DNA of 64,000 nucleotides from Candidatus Iainarchaeum sp. (GTDB lineage Archaea > Iainarchaeota > Iainarchaeia > Iainarchaeales > VGJJ01). This document shows positions 1 through 7,879 of this stretch, piece after piece. The position numbers and the translations under genes are program-made. Each line of letters starts with the position of its first letter. Position 1 is the stretch's first letter. The stretch lies in the NCBI GenBank assembly GCA_016699555.1, contig CP064981.1, positions 620,001 through 684,000 of the forward strand, written 5' to 3'. The notes beneath the pieces were generated by a model that was not told the DNA's origin, did no database searches, and saw only the letters and a list, made by a program, of their open reading frames with translations.

Positions 1-429
1 GCTGCGGTGTAGGAATTCCTCTATGCGCTGCTCCATACGCGTGACCAACCCCAGATTCGCGAATGCATCGGTAGATTTGGCGGTGGAAAGCGGATGTGTA
101 ATCCTTCCCGGGGCATACTCGAATGGGCTGATGAGCATGGTGCGAATGCATCTTCTTTTTTCTTCGACGATGTACTGCATGATCCCTAAATTCGTTCCCA
201 TCATCCCACGCATGCGTTCGGCTTGCCCCTTATCCAATCGCGCGTGCAATTCCTTGCTGGAAATGAAAAATCTCCCTTCTTGCTTGATGGGGTTGCCTGA
301 AGTGCGTTGTGCGAGTTGAACATCAAATGTGATCATCCGGTTCTCTGGACGCAGCCCCTTCGGAATGCGACCGATTGGCGCATCGCGCACTAACGAAAGC
401 TCGATTCCCCAAATTTTTTTTCCTTTCAT
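1..429 (-). CDS. Hypothetical protein, 3' end beyond window
   Basis: An open frame starts at the ATG at 429 (minus strand) and runs 143 codons without a stop off the left edge. The product starts MKGKKIWGIELSLV and reads like a real soluble protein with mixed charge and no membrane segment. The C-terminal part seen ends in a helix rich in Arg/Glu. I do not recognise the family; a GNAT-like or HPr-kinase-like fold cannot be judged from this fragment. It is followed on the same strand side by another minus-strand hypothetical gene at 491-928, so the two could be read in one direction. Confidence 0.6.
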   Translation of the reverse strand, partial: MKGKKIWGIELSLVRDAPIGRIPKGLRPENRMITFDVQLAQRTSGNPIKQEGRFFISSKELHARLDKGQAERMRGMMGTNLGIMQYIVEEKRRCIRTMLISPFEYAPGRITHPLSTAKSTDAFANLGLVTRMEQRIEEFLHRS

Positions 430-490
430 GTGCAATGCAATGGTGCCGAGGGATAAATGTGTTACTGAAACACCCTAAAATATACATAAG

Positions 491-928
491 TTATTTTTGG
501 TTGCGTTTCTTTTCCGCGAGGTGGCGCTTGCGCTGTATTCTCCACCACCGCACATTGGCTTTGGGTCCTGCCAGTATGCGGCGGATGTTGCCGGTGATGG
601 GTCTTCGGCGCGTAGCCATTTCTCGATCCGCTTGCGCGCGTGCATGGAGAAATTGATCGATGGCGCGCTGGCGATCATTGCTGAAGGCGGTTTGTTGATC
701 GGCAAAGTGTTTGGCCAATGCAAAGTCGGATTCGGAAGGGGGATCGTTGCCTGTAAAAACTTTGTATAGTTCTTTGATGCGCGGGGCGATGCGAGCTAAA
801 TGGGCTTCATTGGCTTCGGTTGCCAGCGCATGCACGCGTGCCTCGCGTAAGTGTGCATTCAAGTCCTTTCGGAGCAGGGCCTTCCACTTGGCTATTATTT
901 TCTTCCGTGCGAGTAGGGGTCGAGGCAT
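491..928 (-). CDS. Small basic hypothetical protein
   Basis: 145 aa, strongly basic at both ends (KRNQK at the C-terminus), predicted mostly alpha-helical with no signal peptide or membrane segment. The ATG at 928 lies about 25-30 nt downstream of a TATA-like ACTATTAATCC on the minus strand, which fits a leaderless archaeal start. No family recognised. The high Lys/Arg content suggests nucleic-acid contact, but that is only inference. Similar basic orphan proteins occur at 37531-38241 and 58256-58624, without clear sequence similarity by eye. Confidence 0.6.
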   Translation of the reverse strand: MPRPLLARKKIIAKWKALLRKDLNAHLREARVHALATEANEAHLARIAPRIKELYKVFTGNDPPSESDFALAKHFADQQTAFSNDRQRAIDQFLHARAQADREMATRRRPITGNIRRILAGPKANVRWWRIQRKRHLAEKKRNQK

Positions 929-1009
929 CGTATGGGGGTTGCTTTCTGGATTAATAGTGATTTCGATTAACTCAACATAATAAAGAAATAAATTGGGGCA
1001 AAGCTAAAA

Positions 1010-1336
1010 CTATTTTTTCTTGGGTTTTTGTGGCAGCGCTGTCTCTTTCACGAGCCACTTGAAGTAGCCGGCATTTGCACTGGCTGGAATTTCCAGCACG
1101 CATGGGGTCTCATATGGGTGTATTTTTTCTAATTCTGCGCGCACATTAACGCTCTTGGATTTGGGGGTTTTTGCTAAAAGAATGACTTCTTGGGCTGATT
1201 CAAGCTTCCCTTTCCACCAATACATGCTGCTTGCAGGCAAGAAAACGGCGCACGCGATGAGGCGTTTCTCGAGTAATTTTTTGGCTGTTTTTTCAGCGGT
1301 CTCTTGGCTGCCGAACGTGGAATAGATCAGCGACAT
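1010..1336 (-). CDS. cutA: CutA1-like divalent-cation tolerance protein
   Basis: 108 aa when started at the internal ATG at 1336 (MSLIYSTF). The upstream in-frame ATG at 1396 would add a 20-residue tail unlike the family and sits on top of a TATA-like stretch. CutA hallmarks are visible: the A..TAKKLLEKRLIACAV segment, SMYWWKGKLE, the acidic turn before ILLAKT, and HPYETP near residue 85. CutA1 proteins form very stable trimers with a ferredoxin-like fold; the role in copper tolerance is known mainly from bacteria and the true function in archaea is unclear. Basic C-terminal tail PQKPKKK. Transcribed divergently from the toxin-antitoxin pair. Confidence 0.93.
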   Translation of the reverse strand: MSLIYSTFGSQETAEKTAKKLLEKRLIACAVFLPASSMYWWKGKLESAQEVILLAKTPKSKSVNVRAELEKIHPYETPCVLEIPASANAGYFKWLVKETALPQKPKKK

Positions 1337-1463
1337 GGCAGGCATACCAGCTATGCTGCGTGCGCAGAATAAATGGATTTGGGCAATCGCACCCATATAT
1401 ACATTAACTATTTTTGAGATAGCTATTTAATAGCGTTAGATATATTATTCTATAGGTGAATAT

Positions 1464-1715
1464 ATGGTTCAAACGAAAACAACTACGGTAGTCATCCCTC
1501 GCACGCTTAAGCAAGAGTTAGATTCCATGAAAGAATCCAATCGTGAGACCTATGCGGATGTAATTGGTCGTTTGGTGCATATTGTCAAGGAAGACGACGA
1601 ATCGCATCTTGAATTGAGTGAAGAAACCAAGAAAAAATTGGCGCGTGGACAAGAAGATTTTCGCAAAGGGCGATTCTATACTACTGCTGAATTGAAGAAA
1701 GAGCTGGGATTGTGA
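1464..1715 (+). CDS. RelB/VapB-like antitoxin
   Basis: 83 aa. The N-terminal half (TTVVIPRTLKQELDSMKE) looks like a ribbon-helix-helix or AbrB-like DNA-binding region seen in archaeal antitoxins; the C-terminal half is a charged helix (LARGQEDFRKGRFYTTAEL) typical of the toxin-wrapping tail. The stop codon abuts the ATG of the downstream RelE-like toxin, so the two are translationally coupled. A TATA-like ATATATTATTC lies about 18-26 nt before the start, and GGTGA sits just upstream. Such antitoxins usually repress their own operon; that is family knowledge. Confidence 0.85.
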   Translation: MVQTKTTTVVIPRTLKQELDSMKESNRETYADVIGRLVHIVKEDDESHLELSEETKKKLARGQEDFRKGRFYTTAELKKELGL

Positions 1716-1964
1716 ATGCCTTTCATTCTTATCTGGGCTGATGAGGCCAAAAAGGATCTGAAGAAACTTGAAACGCATATCGCTCAGCGTATTTTTCTAA
1801 AAATTAATGATGCCAATGCAACTGATTCATTGTTATTGGAAAAAATGAAAGGTCGCACAGACTATAAGTATCGTGTGGGCGACTATCGCGTATTTTTTTC
1901 ATTCAAGGGCAATAACACCTACTTAGTCGTTGCCATCGAAAAGCGTGAAAATGCGTATAATTAG
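1716..1964 (+). CDS. relE: RelE/ParE-family toxin
   Basis: 82 aa. The pattern is that of the RelE superfamily: a basic N-terminal helix (EAKKDLKKLETHIAQRIFLKI), then KMKGRTDYKYRVGDYRVFFSF and a final strand VVAIEKRENAY. The YRVGDYRVFF strand pair carries the conserved Arg residues used for mRNA cleavage on the ribosome in RelE proteins. It starts at the base right after the antitoxin stop. Whether it is a ribosome-dependent RNase (RelE) or gyrase inhibitor (ParE) cannot be told from sequence alone; RelE is more likely in an archaeon. Confidence 0.88.
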   Translation: MPFILIWADEAKKDLKKLETHIAQRIFLKINDANATDSLLLEKMKGRTDYKYRVGDYRVFFSFKGNNTYLVVAIEKRENAYN

Positions 1965-2014
1965 AAAATGTGCAAATTCTTGGATACTAGAAAATAATTT
2001 AGGCAAAGGAAAGA

Positions 2015-2455
2015 TTATTTTCCATTATTGTTTCGTACTTTTTGCCATGCTAGTGGGTTGTTGATGAGAAATAAGAGTAAATAGAAAATCATGTACATGC
2101 CGAATAGAAACGAAATTTGGCCATATGATCCAAGTTTAACAAAATTGTTCTGAAGTTCTGTTGTGTTATTTGCGCCTTTGACTAGCTCCCAATATCCGTT
2201 TATTGCGCCAAATAATCCAAATGCCACTAGTGCTGCTACTGCTTGCCATCCGCGATTAGTTGGGTTAGCAGGTCTAAATTCACTTTTAGAATTTTTCCAG
2301 ATATGGCAAATCAATGCGTATGCGATTAGCGAAAAATATGATCCAATCAAAAAAATAGTCCAGATTTCTAGCGTACTAATTCCTGTGCCCAGGATAAACA
2401 CTCCCAATATCAACATAACTTTGAAGTGGTTGTCGATTGGGTCTGGGCGCTTCAT
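2015..2455 (-). CDS. Small polytopic membrane protein
   Basis: 146 aa with four hydrophobic stretches (around residues 13-30, 32-50, 70-86 and 115-135), so an integral membrane protein with both ends probably on the same side. No conserved catalytic motif seen and no family recognised. GGAAGAG lies a short distance before the ATG at 2455. It stands alone between the toxin-antitoxin pair and a gene-poor stretch, and its AT-rich sequence resembles accessory DNA. Confidence 0.6.
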   Translation of the reverse strand: MKRPDPIDNHFKVMLILGVFILGTGISTLEIWTIFLIGSYFSLIAYALICHIWKNSKSEFRPANPTNRGWQAVAALVAFGLFGAINGYWELVKGANNTTELQNNFVKLGSYGQISFLFGMYMIFYLLLFLINNPLAWQKVRNNNGK

Positions 2456-2940
2456 GTGTCAAATCTCTTCCAATCAATTTTTAGGTCTTCTTTAGTTTTT
2501 GCTGTTTTCAAAATATTTGCCTACGTAGAGATGCAAGATAAGAATGATTATCCCGCAAATTAGAGGAATTAAGGGGGATAAATGGGCAAATTTGGGCACC
2601 TTTGGAGTGGATGAAATGGCTTAGGGGAGGCGTTAATGTCCTCTATTCGCCCAATGGCGGAATTTGGGGCATAATTTGCAGGAGTAAATTGCTCGGGCGG
2701 GGTTTGGGCTTGATCAATTTTTTTCGGGAACTGATTAACGCTTCTTTTTTTGCGAGGCTATTCGCCTATCGGGTCGGGATAAGCTGCAAAATTTGTGTTT
2801 TATCCCGTTGTGGTGCATTTTGGAAGGATTTTATTGGGTCGTTAAGGGTTCGTTGATTGTTGATTTGAAATTATGTAGCTGTGTTGGCGATCTGCCCCTG
2901 CAAGGATTATTGGGGGCGGGTGCGTGGTGGTTGCAGGTCG
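2456..2940. other. Gene-poor region
   Basis: About 485 nt without a convincing gene. An 84-codon frame at 2602-2856 (plus) is Gly/Trp/Phe/Cys rich, has no ribosome-binding site or TATA box at the right spacing and I consider it chance. No tRNA, repeat or strong hairpin was seen. Confidence 0.4.
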
Positions 2941-3267
2941 GTGAAAATCTACAACAAGTTGGTTCGTGATAAAATTCCTGAAATCATTTCGGCCAAAGGT
3001 GGTGTCGCTACTACTCGCGTGCTGTCGGATTCGGAATATCGGTTGCACTTGAAGCTAAAACTCGTGGAAGAATCAGCCGAGGCCGTGGAGGCTAGCTCAA
3101 ACGAGGCTATTTTGGGAGAATTAGCTGATTTGAATGAGGTGCTTGAAATGTTAATGGTGCAGCACGGGCTCACTATCATCGATCTAAGGGCTGCCAAAGC
3201 CAAGAAGCGTGCAGAGCGCGGAGGGTTTGAAAAGAGGATTTTCTTGGAAAAAGTAGACGAAAACTAG
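2941..3267 (+). CDS. MazG-like nucleotide pyrophosphohydrolase (COG4997-type)
   Basis: 108 aa when started at the GTG at 2941, giving the family-typical opening VKIYNKLVRDKIPEII. Metal-binding acidic residues expected for the all-alpha NTP pyrophosphatase superfamily are present: LVEESAEAVEA (E..E) and LGELADLNEVLEML (E..D). Family members are viewed as house-cleaning enzymes related to phosphoribosyl-ATP pyrophosphohydrolase. An upstream GTG at 2881 would add 20 residues not found in the family (MLAICPC), so I reject it. Short and complete for the family; the exact substrate is unknown. Confidence 0.85.
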   Translation: MKIYNKLVRDKIPEIISAKGGVATTRVLSDSEYRLHLKLKLVEESAEAVEASSNEAILGELADLNEVLEMLMVQHGLTIIDLRAAKAKKRAERGGFEKRIFLEKVDEN

Positions 3268-3414
3268 TTATGTAGGGTATAAGAATAAAGTTTTGGTTTC
3301 GCCTACACTTTTTTATTTAGGGATTTAGCTTTCTGCCTCTGCATTCCCTTGCTCCTTTTTAACGCGCACAAATTGGATTAGTGCATCGACCCCTATTTGA
3401 GGGGAATTGGAGTG

Positions 3415-3957
3415 ATGAAAATGAGAAATGTCCTATTGTTTGTAGCCCTGGCCTTCATCGTAGCAGGCGTAGCCGGATTCATGTATTTTTGGCCGGTTAC
3501 GACAACGGTGACGCCCCACCCCATTGAAAATGTGGCCTGCACCCTCGATGCAAAAGCCTGTCCAGATGGAAGTTTTGTAGGAAGAGTTGCGCCGAACTGT
3601 GAATTCGCTGCGTGTCCGGGTCCATCGCAGAACGGAAACGAGAATGTTGCCTGCGATGCAGATGTATTCCAATGCCCCGACGGCCATTATGTCTCCCGAC
3701 AAGGCCCCGCATGTGAATTCATCTCGTGCGATGCGCCCGTGGTCAATGGAGTTCCAAAACTGCCCTCGCACGAAACATTAGCCGATATCGCCGGATGCAC
3801 CAATGAGCAAAAAGAATGGATGTGGGCGTATGGAGAGAAAAAATCCTGGAAGTGCACGGCATTGGAATCCAATATCGAATCCACCAATTTTCCCACTACG
3901 AGGGATATTCATTCTTTAGCGATCCTGTTTCATATGGGCTGGACTTTCCCGCACTAA
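3415..3957 (+). CDS. Cys-rich secreted protein, N-terminal part (frameshifted)
   Basis: N-terminal part of a gene continued in another frame up to 4382. Starts at ATG 3415 (or 3421), preceded by GAGGGG and GGAG. Residues about 5-25 form a signal anchor. Two tandem Cys repeats of about 30 residues follow, both of the form C..DA..CPDG..V.R..P.CEF..C; this module recurs in secreted proteins of archaea and candidate-phylum bacteria, function unknown to me. The natural frame is lost after NIESTNF at about 3891, at the run TTTTCCC; the last 22 residues here are out-of-frame noise. Confidence 0.7.
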   Translation: MKMRNVLLFVALAFIVAGVAGFMYFWPVTTTVTPHPIENVACTLDAKACPDGSFVGRVAPNCEFAACPGPSQNGNENVACDADVFQCPDGHYVSRQGPACEFISCDAPVVNGVPKLPSHETLADIAGCTNEQKEWMWAYGEKKSWKCTALESNIESTNFPTTRDIHSLAILFHMGWTFPH

Positions 3958-4382
3958 CTTATTATGTATCATTCACGGTTGATCAGGAAGCCCCTGTCAT
4001 CTTCAAAGACTGCCTTCAAATCTGCGGCGGCGCACGCTTGATGGCGTACATCAACAACGAATGGATTTCCATCAACACCAAGGAAGAACTCCTCGCGCAC
4101 AGCGGAACAATCGACTCTCCTGCCGAGGCCTTTGCGATCGCCCGTTATATTACCGGAAACAAAACCGGAGAAGAAGTGGATATCCCTAACCTTGAATCAA
4201 ACGCCGAAGTCAACGCGGACGGAACATTCCACGTAACATTGTACACCTCCACGGGTGGCATCTGCTGCGGAACGGATTACGTATATTATCGCGTCCACTA
4301 CCGCGTTGATGCACAAGGCGAAATAACCGAACAAGGCACGCGCGAGCAAGTGGGGATTGTTCCCAACTCGGCCATCGCATAA
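3891..4382 (+). pseudogene. Cys-rich secreted protein, C-terminal part (frameshifted)
   Basis: Continuation of the gene at 3415 in the -1 frame: SHYEGYSFFSDPVSY onward makes a coherent fold-like sequence with ICGGARLMAYINNEW and GGICCGTDYVYYRV, ending at TAA 4382. An independent start at 3816 is possible on paper but would translate about 25 residues of the wrong frame first. Joined, the protein would be about 320 aa: anchor, two Cys repeats, then a globular beta-rich domain outside the membrane. One missing base at TTTTCCC (3888-3894) explains the break; real mutation and sequencing error are both possible. Confidence 0.65.
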
Positions 4383-4389
4383 CCCTTTC

Positions 4390-4407
4390 GCGTGTGGCAT
4401 CACACGC
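4390..4407 (+). terminator. Hairpin after the frameshifted secreted-protein gene
   Basis: Perfect 7-bp inverted repeat GCGTGTG / CACACGC with a GCAT loop, 8 nt after the stop codon at 4382. No T-run follows, so it may be an mRNA 3'-end structure and not a classical terminator. Confidence 0.4.
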
Positions 4408-4486
4408 TTTGGGGAAAATCCAAGAAAGCAGCGTGAGGCACTAAGGAAATACAATCTTTTTTATGGACAAGGAAAATAATCACCCT

Positions 4487-5512
4487 ATGCGCCAATACCT
4501 GCTCATCTTCGGATTACTGGTCGTTTTCCTGTCGGGATGTATCCAATCCCCCCCTACAAGTCCAGTGATTGCCACCCCATTCGCGGCTGAGGTAGAGAAA
4601 GGAACGGGATTCTGGCCCATGCAGGTGGATCAGTCGTCCATCGGCCAGTGGTTCACATTCACCGAGGAAGCGCAAAATGATATCTTTGCCATCCAAAAAG
4701 GCGAACCATTTCGCGAGCCCGCGCAGGACGATCAGACTAACTACAACACAGTCCTCAACCTCGCGCTCGAGCGTGCGAAGGAGATGGGCTTCAAAACCTA
4801 CATCGGACTAGAACCCTTCTCGGGGGATCGCACCTACTTGGATGTCAACCCCAACTGGGCCCTTTCGCGCGCTCCCCGCGTCACCGACGCCAATTGGCGT
4901 TCGGATTACATGATGGTCGTCGAGCAAAACATCCAGCGCCACCAGCCCGATTACTTCAATCCCTGCATCGAGGTCAACATGTGGTATGCCGCTGTTTCGG
5001 CCGAAGAATGGCAGGCATTCCGCTCCCTTTACGCCGACATCGTCGCGCGAACGAAAGAAATCTCTCCTTCCACCAAGGTATTTTGCTCCTACCAATACGA
5101 GTTGCTCGCAGGAAAGCTCTATGGAAAAGAAAACATCAAGCAGTGGGAGCTGTTGGACGACCCCGCGGTTGCGCTGCAAGCACAAGACTACCTCGGGATC
5201 TCTTCCTATCCCTATGGAAAAGCCGACGAAGTGGGAGATTGGTATGCCCCCTTACGCTTGCGCAGTGCGATTGCGCCTATTTTCGTAGCCGAAACCGGCT
5301 TCATCACCACCGACGCGCACGAGCAAGCCCGTTTTGTGGGAAACCTTCCCACCATCTGGAGCGGACTCCCATTGCACGTCTTGCTGTGGCTCGATCTCAC
5401 GGAGCTGGATCCCAGCATCGTGCCCGGAATGCCTTCTTTCCTCTATGCGCAAGGGCTGCTCACCAAGGATTTTTCTCCCAAGCCCGCATGGGCCGCCTGG
5501 AAGCAAATCTGA
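4487..5512 (+). CDS. Lipoprotein with TIM-barrel glycosidase-like domain
   Basis: About 341 aa from ATG 4487 (an ATG 8 codons upstream at 4463 is also possible). MRQYLLIFGLLVVFLSGC is a lipoprotein-type signal with a Cys at the cleavage site, preceded by AAGGAAAA at usable spacing. The rest resembles clan-A (beta/alpha)8 glycoside hydrolases: PCIEVNMWY would hold the acid/base Glu near strand 4 and FVAETGF the nucleophile Glu near strand 7, and a DYLGISSYPYG strand lies between them. Likely acts outside the cell on a glycan; the substrate is unknown. It precedes two glycosyltransferase-type genes in the same direction, so a role in surface glycan turnover is plausible. Confidence 0.7.
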   Translation: MRQYLLIFGLLVVFLSGCIQSPPTSPVIATPFAAEVEKGTGFWPMQVDQSSIGQWFTFTEEAQNDIFAIQKGEPFREPAQDDQTNYNTVLNLALERAKEMGFKTYIGLEPFSGDRTYLDVNPNWALSRAPRVTDANWRSDYMMVVEQNIQRHQPDYFNPCIEVNMWYAAVSAEEWQAFRSLYADIVARTKEISPSTKVFCSYQYELLAGKLYGKENIKQWELLDDPAVALQAQDYLGISSYPYGKADEVGDWYAPLRLRSAIAPIFVAETGFITTDAHEQARFVGNLPTIWSGLPLHVLLWLDLTELDPSIVPGMPSFLYAQGLLTKDFSPKPAWAAWKQI

Positions 5513-5569
5513 TTGATTGCATTCATTTTTGCGGCAATGATTAAGAGTCATTCCCATTCTCTATCCCAC

Positions 5570-6283
5570 ATGCCCGTCGAACTTTCCATCATTTTGCCGA
5601 CCTATAATGAGCGCGAAAACATCCGGGAACTTATTCCCCTCCTGGCGCGGCATATTCAATCTCAAAAATGGGATGCGGAAGTCATGGTGGTGGATGATCA
5701 ATCCCCCGACGGCACCGGCGATGTCGTCGAACAACTCCAGCAAACCTACCCCTTCGTCCAACTCCTGCGCAAACCCCAAAAGAAAGGAATCGGTGACGCG
5801 CTGCGCTATGCCTATGATCGTGCAAATGGAAGATACCTCCTCTCCATGGATGCCGATTTATCCCTGCGCCTCGATGACATCCAACGCCTCTACGCACCCA
5901 TGCAAGCGGGCAAAGATATGGTGGTGGGTTCCAAGTATGCACATGGTTCGCTTTACCAACCCGATGGAATCAAGGGATCGATTCAGTCCCTTTTCAGTCG
6001 TGCCGGCGGTGCCTATATGCAGGCGATTTCGCGCACGCCCATTAGCGATTTCAACCTCAACTTCCGCATGCTCCGACGCGAAACATGGAAAGCTATCGCG
6101 CCACGCGAGGATGGAAATTTCTTTCTGGCTGAGATGGTGTTTCAAGCCCACCAGCAAGGTTTTGCCGTCGCAGAGGTCCCAGTGTCGTTCCTTCCCCGCA
6201 AGCATGGGAAATCCAAAACCAATATTTGGAAGCAATCCTCCATCTTCCTTTCAAAGACCCTTCAGTACCAGCGCTGGATTTAA
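5570..6283 (+). CDS. GT2 glycosyltransferase, dolichol-phosphate mannosyltransferase-like
   Basis: 237 aa from ATG 5570 (MPVELSIILPTYNE). Upstream in-frame starts (ATG 5537, TTG 5515-region) add residues not expected before the first Rossmann strand. Clear GT-A family 2 motifs: ILPTYNERENI, VVDDQSPDGTG (nucleotide-sugar binding), MDADLSLR (DXD-like), and FLPRKHGKSK near the end as in DPM1-type enzymes. No C-terminal membrane helices, so a soluble, membrane-associated DPM1-like enzyme. It would transfer a sugar from a nucleotide donor to polyprenyl phosphate. It lies 57 nt after the lipoprotein gene and 24 nt before a GT-C-like membrane protein that could use the product. Confidence 0.88.
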   Translation: MPVELSIILPTYNERENIRELIPLLARHIQSQKWDAEVMVVDDQSPDGTGDVVEQLQQTYPFVQLLRKPQKKGIGDALRYAYDRANGRYLLSMDADLSLRLDDIQRLYAPMQAGKDMVVGSKYAHGSLYQPDGIKGSIQSLFSRAGGAYMQAISRTPISDFNLNFRMLRRETWKAIAPREDGNFFLAEMVFQAHQQGFAVAEVPVSFLPRKHGKSKTNIWKQSSIFLSKTLQYQRWI

Positions 6284-6307
6284 ATCGCGTGGCCCGAGTT
6301 AGATGCT

Positions 6308-7549
6308 ATGACTTCCACCCCACTATCTCTCCCGCAATTCCATGCGCGTGAGTTCCTCATCCTGCTGCAAGTGGTCGTCCTCTATTTATTTTCCTCGCTT
6401 TTCCAGTCCCATCGCACGGCGTTGCTGATCATAACGTTTGCCTATCTCGTCGTCTTCCTGTTCCACGACAACCCCCAATTCCGTGCGTTTCTCGCGCTCA
6501 TCGCCGTGTTCATTTTCATGTTTGGCATCACCTATGAGGCTGTCCACCAACGCGAAATCCTCCTGTCCCAATTCAATACCTCGGACGCCGTTGTGCAAAT
6601 GGAATCGGCCGGGAAACTTTTCCTCCACGGAAAAAACCCCTATGCCGAGGACTACTTTGGAACGGAGCTGCAGGAGATTGATGACCTGAATACGGAAAAA
6701 ACATACTGGAAGAAACTCGGGCTCGACCATAATCCCGCGATGTATCATTTTGCCTATCCCCCGGGCGCATTCTTGATACCCGCGGCCCTCACGAGCGTGA
6801 CCGGTCCCATTGACCTACGCTTGTTATTTTTGCCTTTTGAGTTGCTGGGATTAATCCTCCTCTTCATGCTCATTCGCCATCACGAACTCAAGATTCTGGG
6901 GGTTCTCCTATGGGGGCTGCTGCATCTCTTTGGGGGACTTGCGATTGGAGCGATGGACCTCTTCATCATCAGCATCTTGCTCATCGCCCTCCTGCTCATG
7001 CAGCGCAACCATCATCTGGCTGCTGCCGTTTTGTTCGGCATCATGGGCGCGGTCAAACAAAGCGTTTGGATTGTCATCGGCCTTGTGCTGATTTGGGCAT
7101 TTTGGCAAAAGAAACTGAAGACATACATGGTCGCCCCCATCATCGTGGTGCTCGTCCTCTTGCCATTCCTGCTCTGGAATCCCGTGGCGATGGTGGATGA
7201 TATGCTCTTGTATTTCGCCAACGCCACCGCGTATGCCTACCCCATCAACATCGAAGCGGGCGGAATGCCCTTGCTCTTGCAGACGATCGGCCTTTCATTC
7301 GCCCAAATCCAAGCCTTTCCCTATTTTGTGTTGCAATTGCTGGTGGGGATTCCCTTGCTCGTGCTGATCGCACGCAAGCTGCAAAAAATGAGCGACCCCC
7401 ATTACATTTATGTATACTCTGGGGTGTTGGTCTTCGGCGTCGCCGTCGTCTACAAGTTCCCGCACTTCAATTATTTCAATTTCGCCCTAACATTGTTTGC
7501 GCTGGGAATGTTATTCATCATCGATCATGGGGATAAAAAAATAGAATGA
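6308..7549 (+). CDS. Polytopic GT-C/GT87-like membrane glycosyltransferase
   Basis: 413 aa with about ten hydrophobic segments. The first large loop carries GKNPYAEDYF and HFAYPPGAFL, the arrangement seen in GT87/DUF2029 mannosyltransferase-like proteins, where an acidic residue in the loop (here SDAVVQMESAG or DY) is thought to be catalytic. Probably uses a polyprenyl-phosphate sugar made by the upstream DPM-like enzyme and glycosylates a lipid or protein on the outer face. Starts at ATG 6308, 24 nt after the GT2 stop; likely one operon. Assignment to GT-C is by loop motif and topology only. Confidence 0.72.
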   Translation: MTSTPLSLPQFHAREFLILLQVVVLYLFSSLFQSHRTALLIITFAYLVVFLFHDNPQFRAFLALIAVFIFMFGITYEAVHQREILLSQFNTSDAVVQMESAGKLFLHGKNPYAEDYFGTELQEIDDLNTEKTYWKKLGLDHNPAMYHFAYPPGAFLIPAALTSVTGPIDLRLLFLPFELLGLILLFMLIRHHELKILGVLLWGLLHLFGGLAIGAMDLFIISILLIALLLMQRNHHLAAAVLFGIMGAVKQSVWIVIGLVLIWAFWQKKLKTYMVAPIIVVLVLLPFLLWNPVAMVDDMLLYFANATAYAYPINIEAGGMPLLLQTIGLSFAQIQAFPYFVLQLLVGIPLLVLIARKLQKMSDPHYIYVYSGVLVFGVAVVYKFPHFNYFNFALTLFALGMLFIIDHGDKKIE

Positions 7550-7571
7550 CAATGTAGCGCCGGCTACATTG
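7550..7571. terminator. Bidirectional hairpin between convergent genes
   Basis: Perfect 9-bp stem CAATGTAGC / GCTACATTG with a GCCG loop. It begins at the stop of the plus-strand glycosyltransferase and covers the last codons and stop of the minus-strand gene at 7564, so it can end transcription in both directions. Confidence 0.6.
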
Positions 7572-7770
7572 ACATATTGCTGAGTTTCCAGATTCCCTTC
7601 ACCAGCAATCCAAGTCCGAGCAATCCTGCAGCGGTCTGGAAGTCGATTCTTCCCAAATAGAACCCAACAGCCACGAGTCCGCCGATGATGTACATGGCGC
7701 CCAGCCATTTTCCATACTCGGGACCGCAGCACATCATGTGGTCGTCCATTTCCATTCGTTTGCCTTTCAT
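7564..7770 (-). CDS. Small two-span membrane protein
   Basis: 68 aa from the ATG at 7770, which has an excellent Shine-Dalgarno AAGGAGGAAGGA just upstream; the longer frame starting at 7797 overlaps that site and is rejected. The N-terminus is Met/His/Cys rich (MEMDDHMMCCGP), which could bind a metal. Two hydrophobic segments follow (about residues 21-38 and 43-60). No family recognised. Its stop lies inside the hairpin at 7550-7571. Confidence 0.7.
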   Translation of the reverse strand: MKGKRMEMDDHMMCCGPEYGKWLGAMYIIGGLVAVGFYLGRIDFQTAAGLLGLGLLVKGIWKLSNMSM

Positions 7771-7879
7771 ATTCCTTCCTCCTTGTTTTCGATTCACTGC
7801 TCATCCGAATCGAGGGATAGGGGAAGCAAAAAATTGGAGTATATAAAGGCGCAGTCTAGCAGCGGAGCGGAACAACCAC

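Noticed and set aside
2602..2856. 84-codon frame on the plus strand
   Set aside because: Composition is unlike real proteins, no start signal, and it lies in a gene-poor AT-rich stretch.
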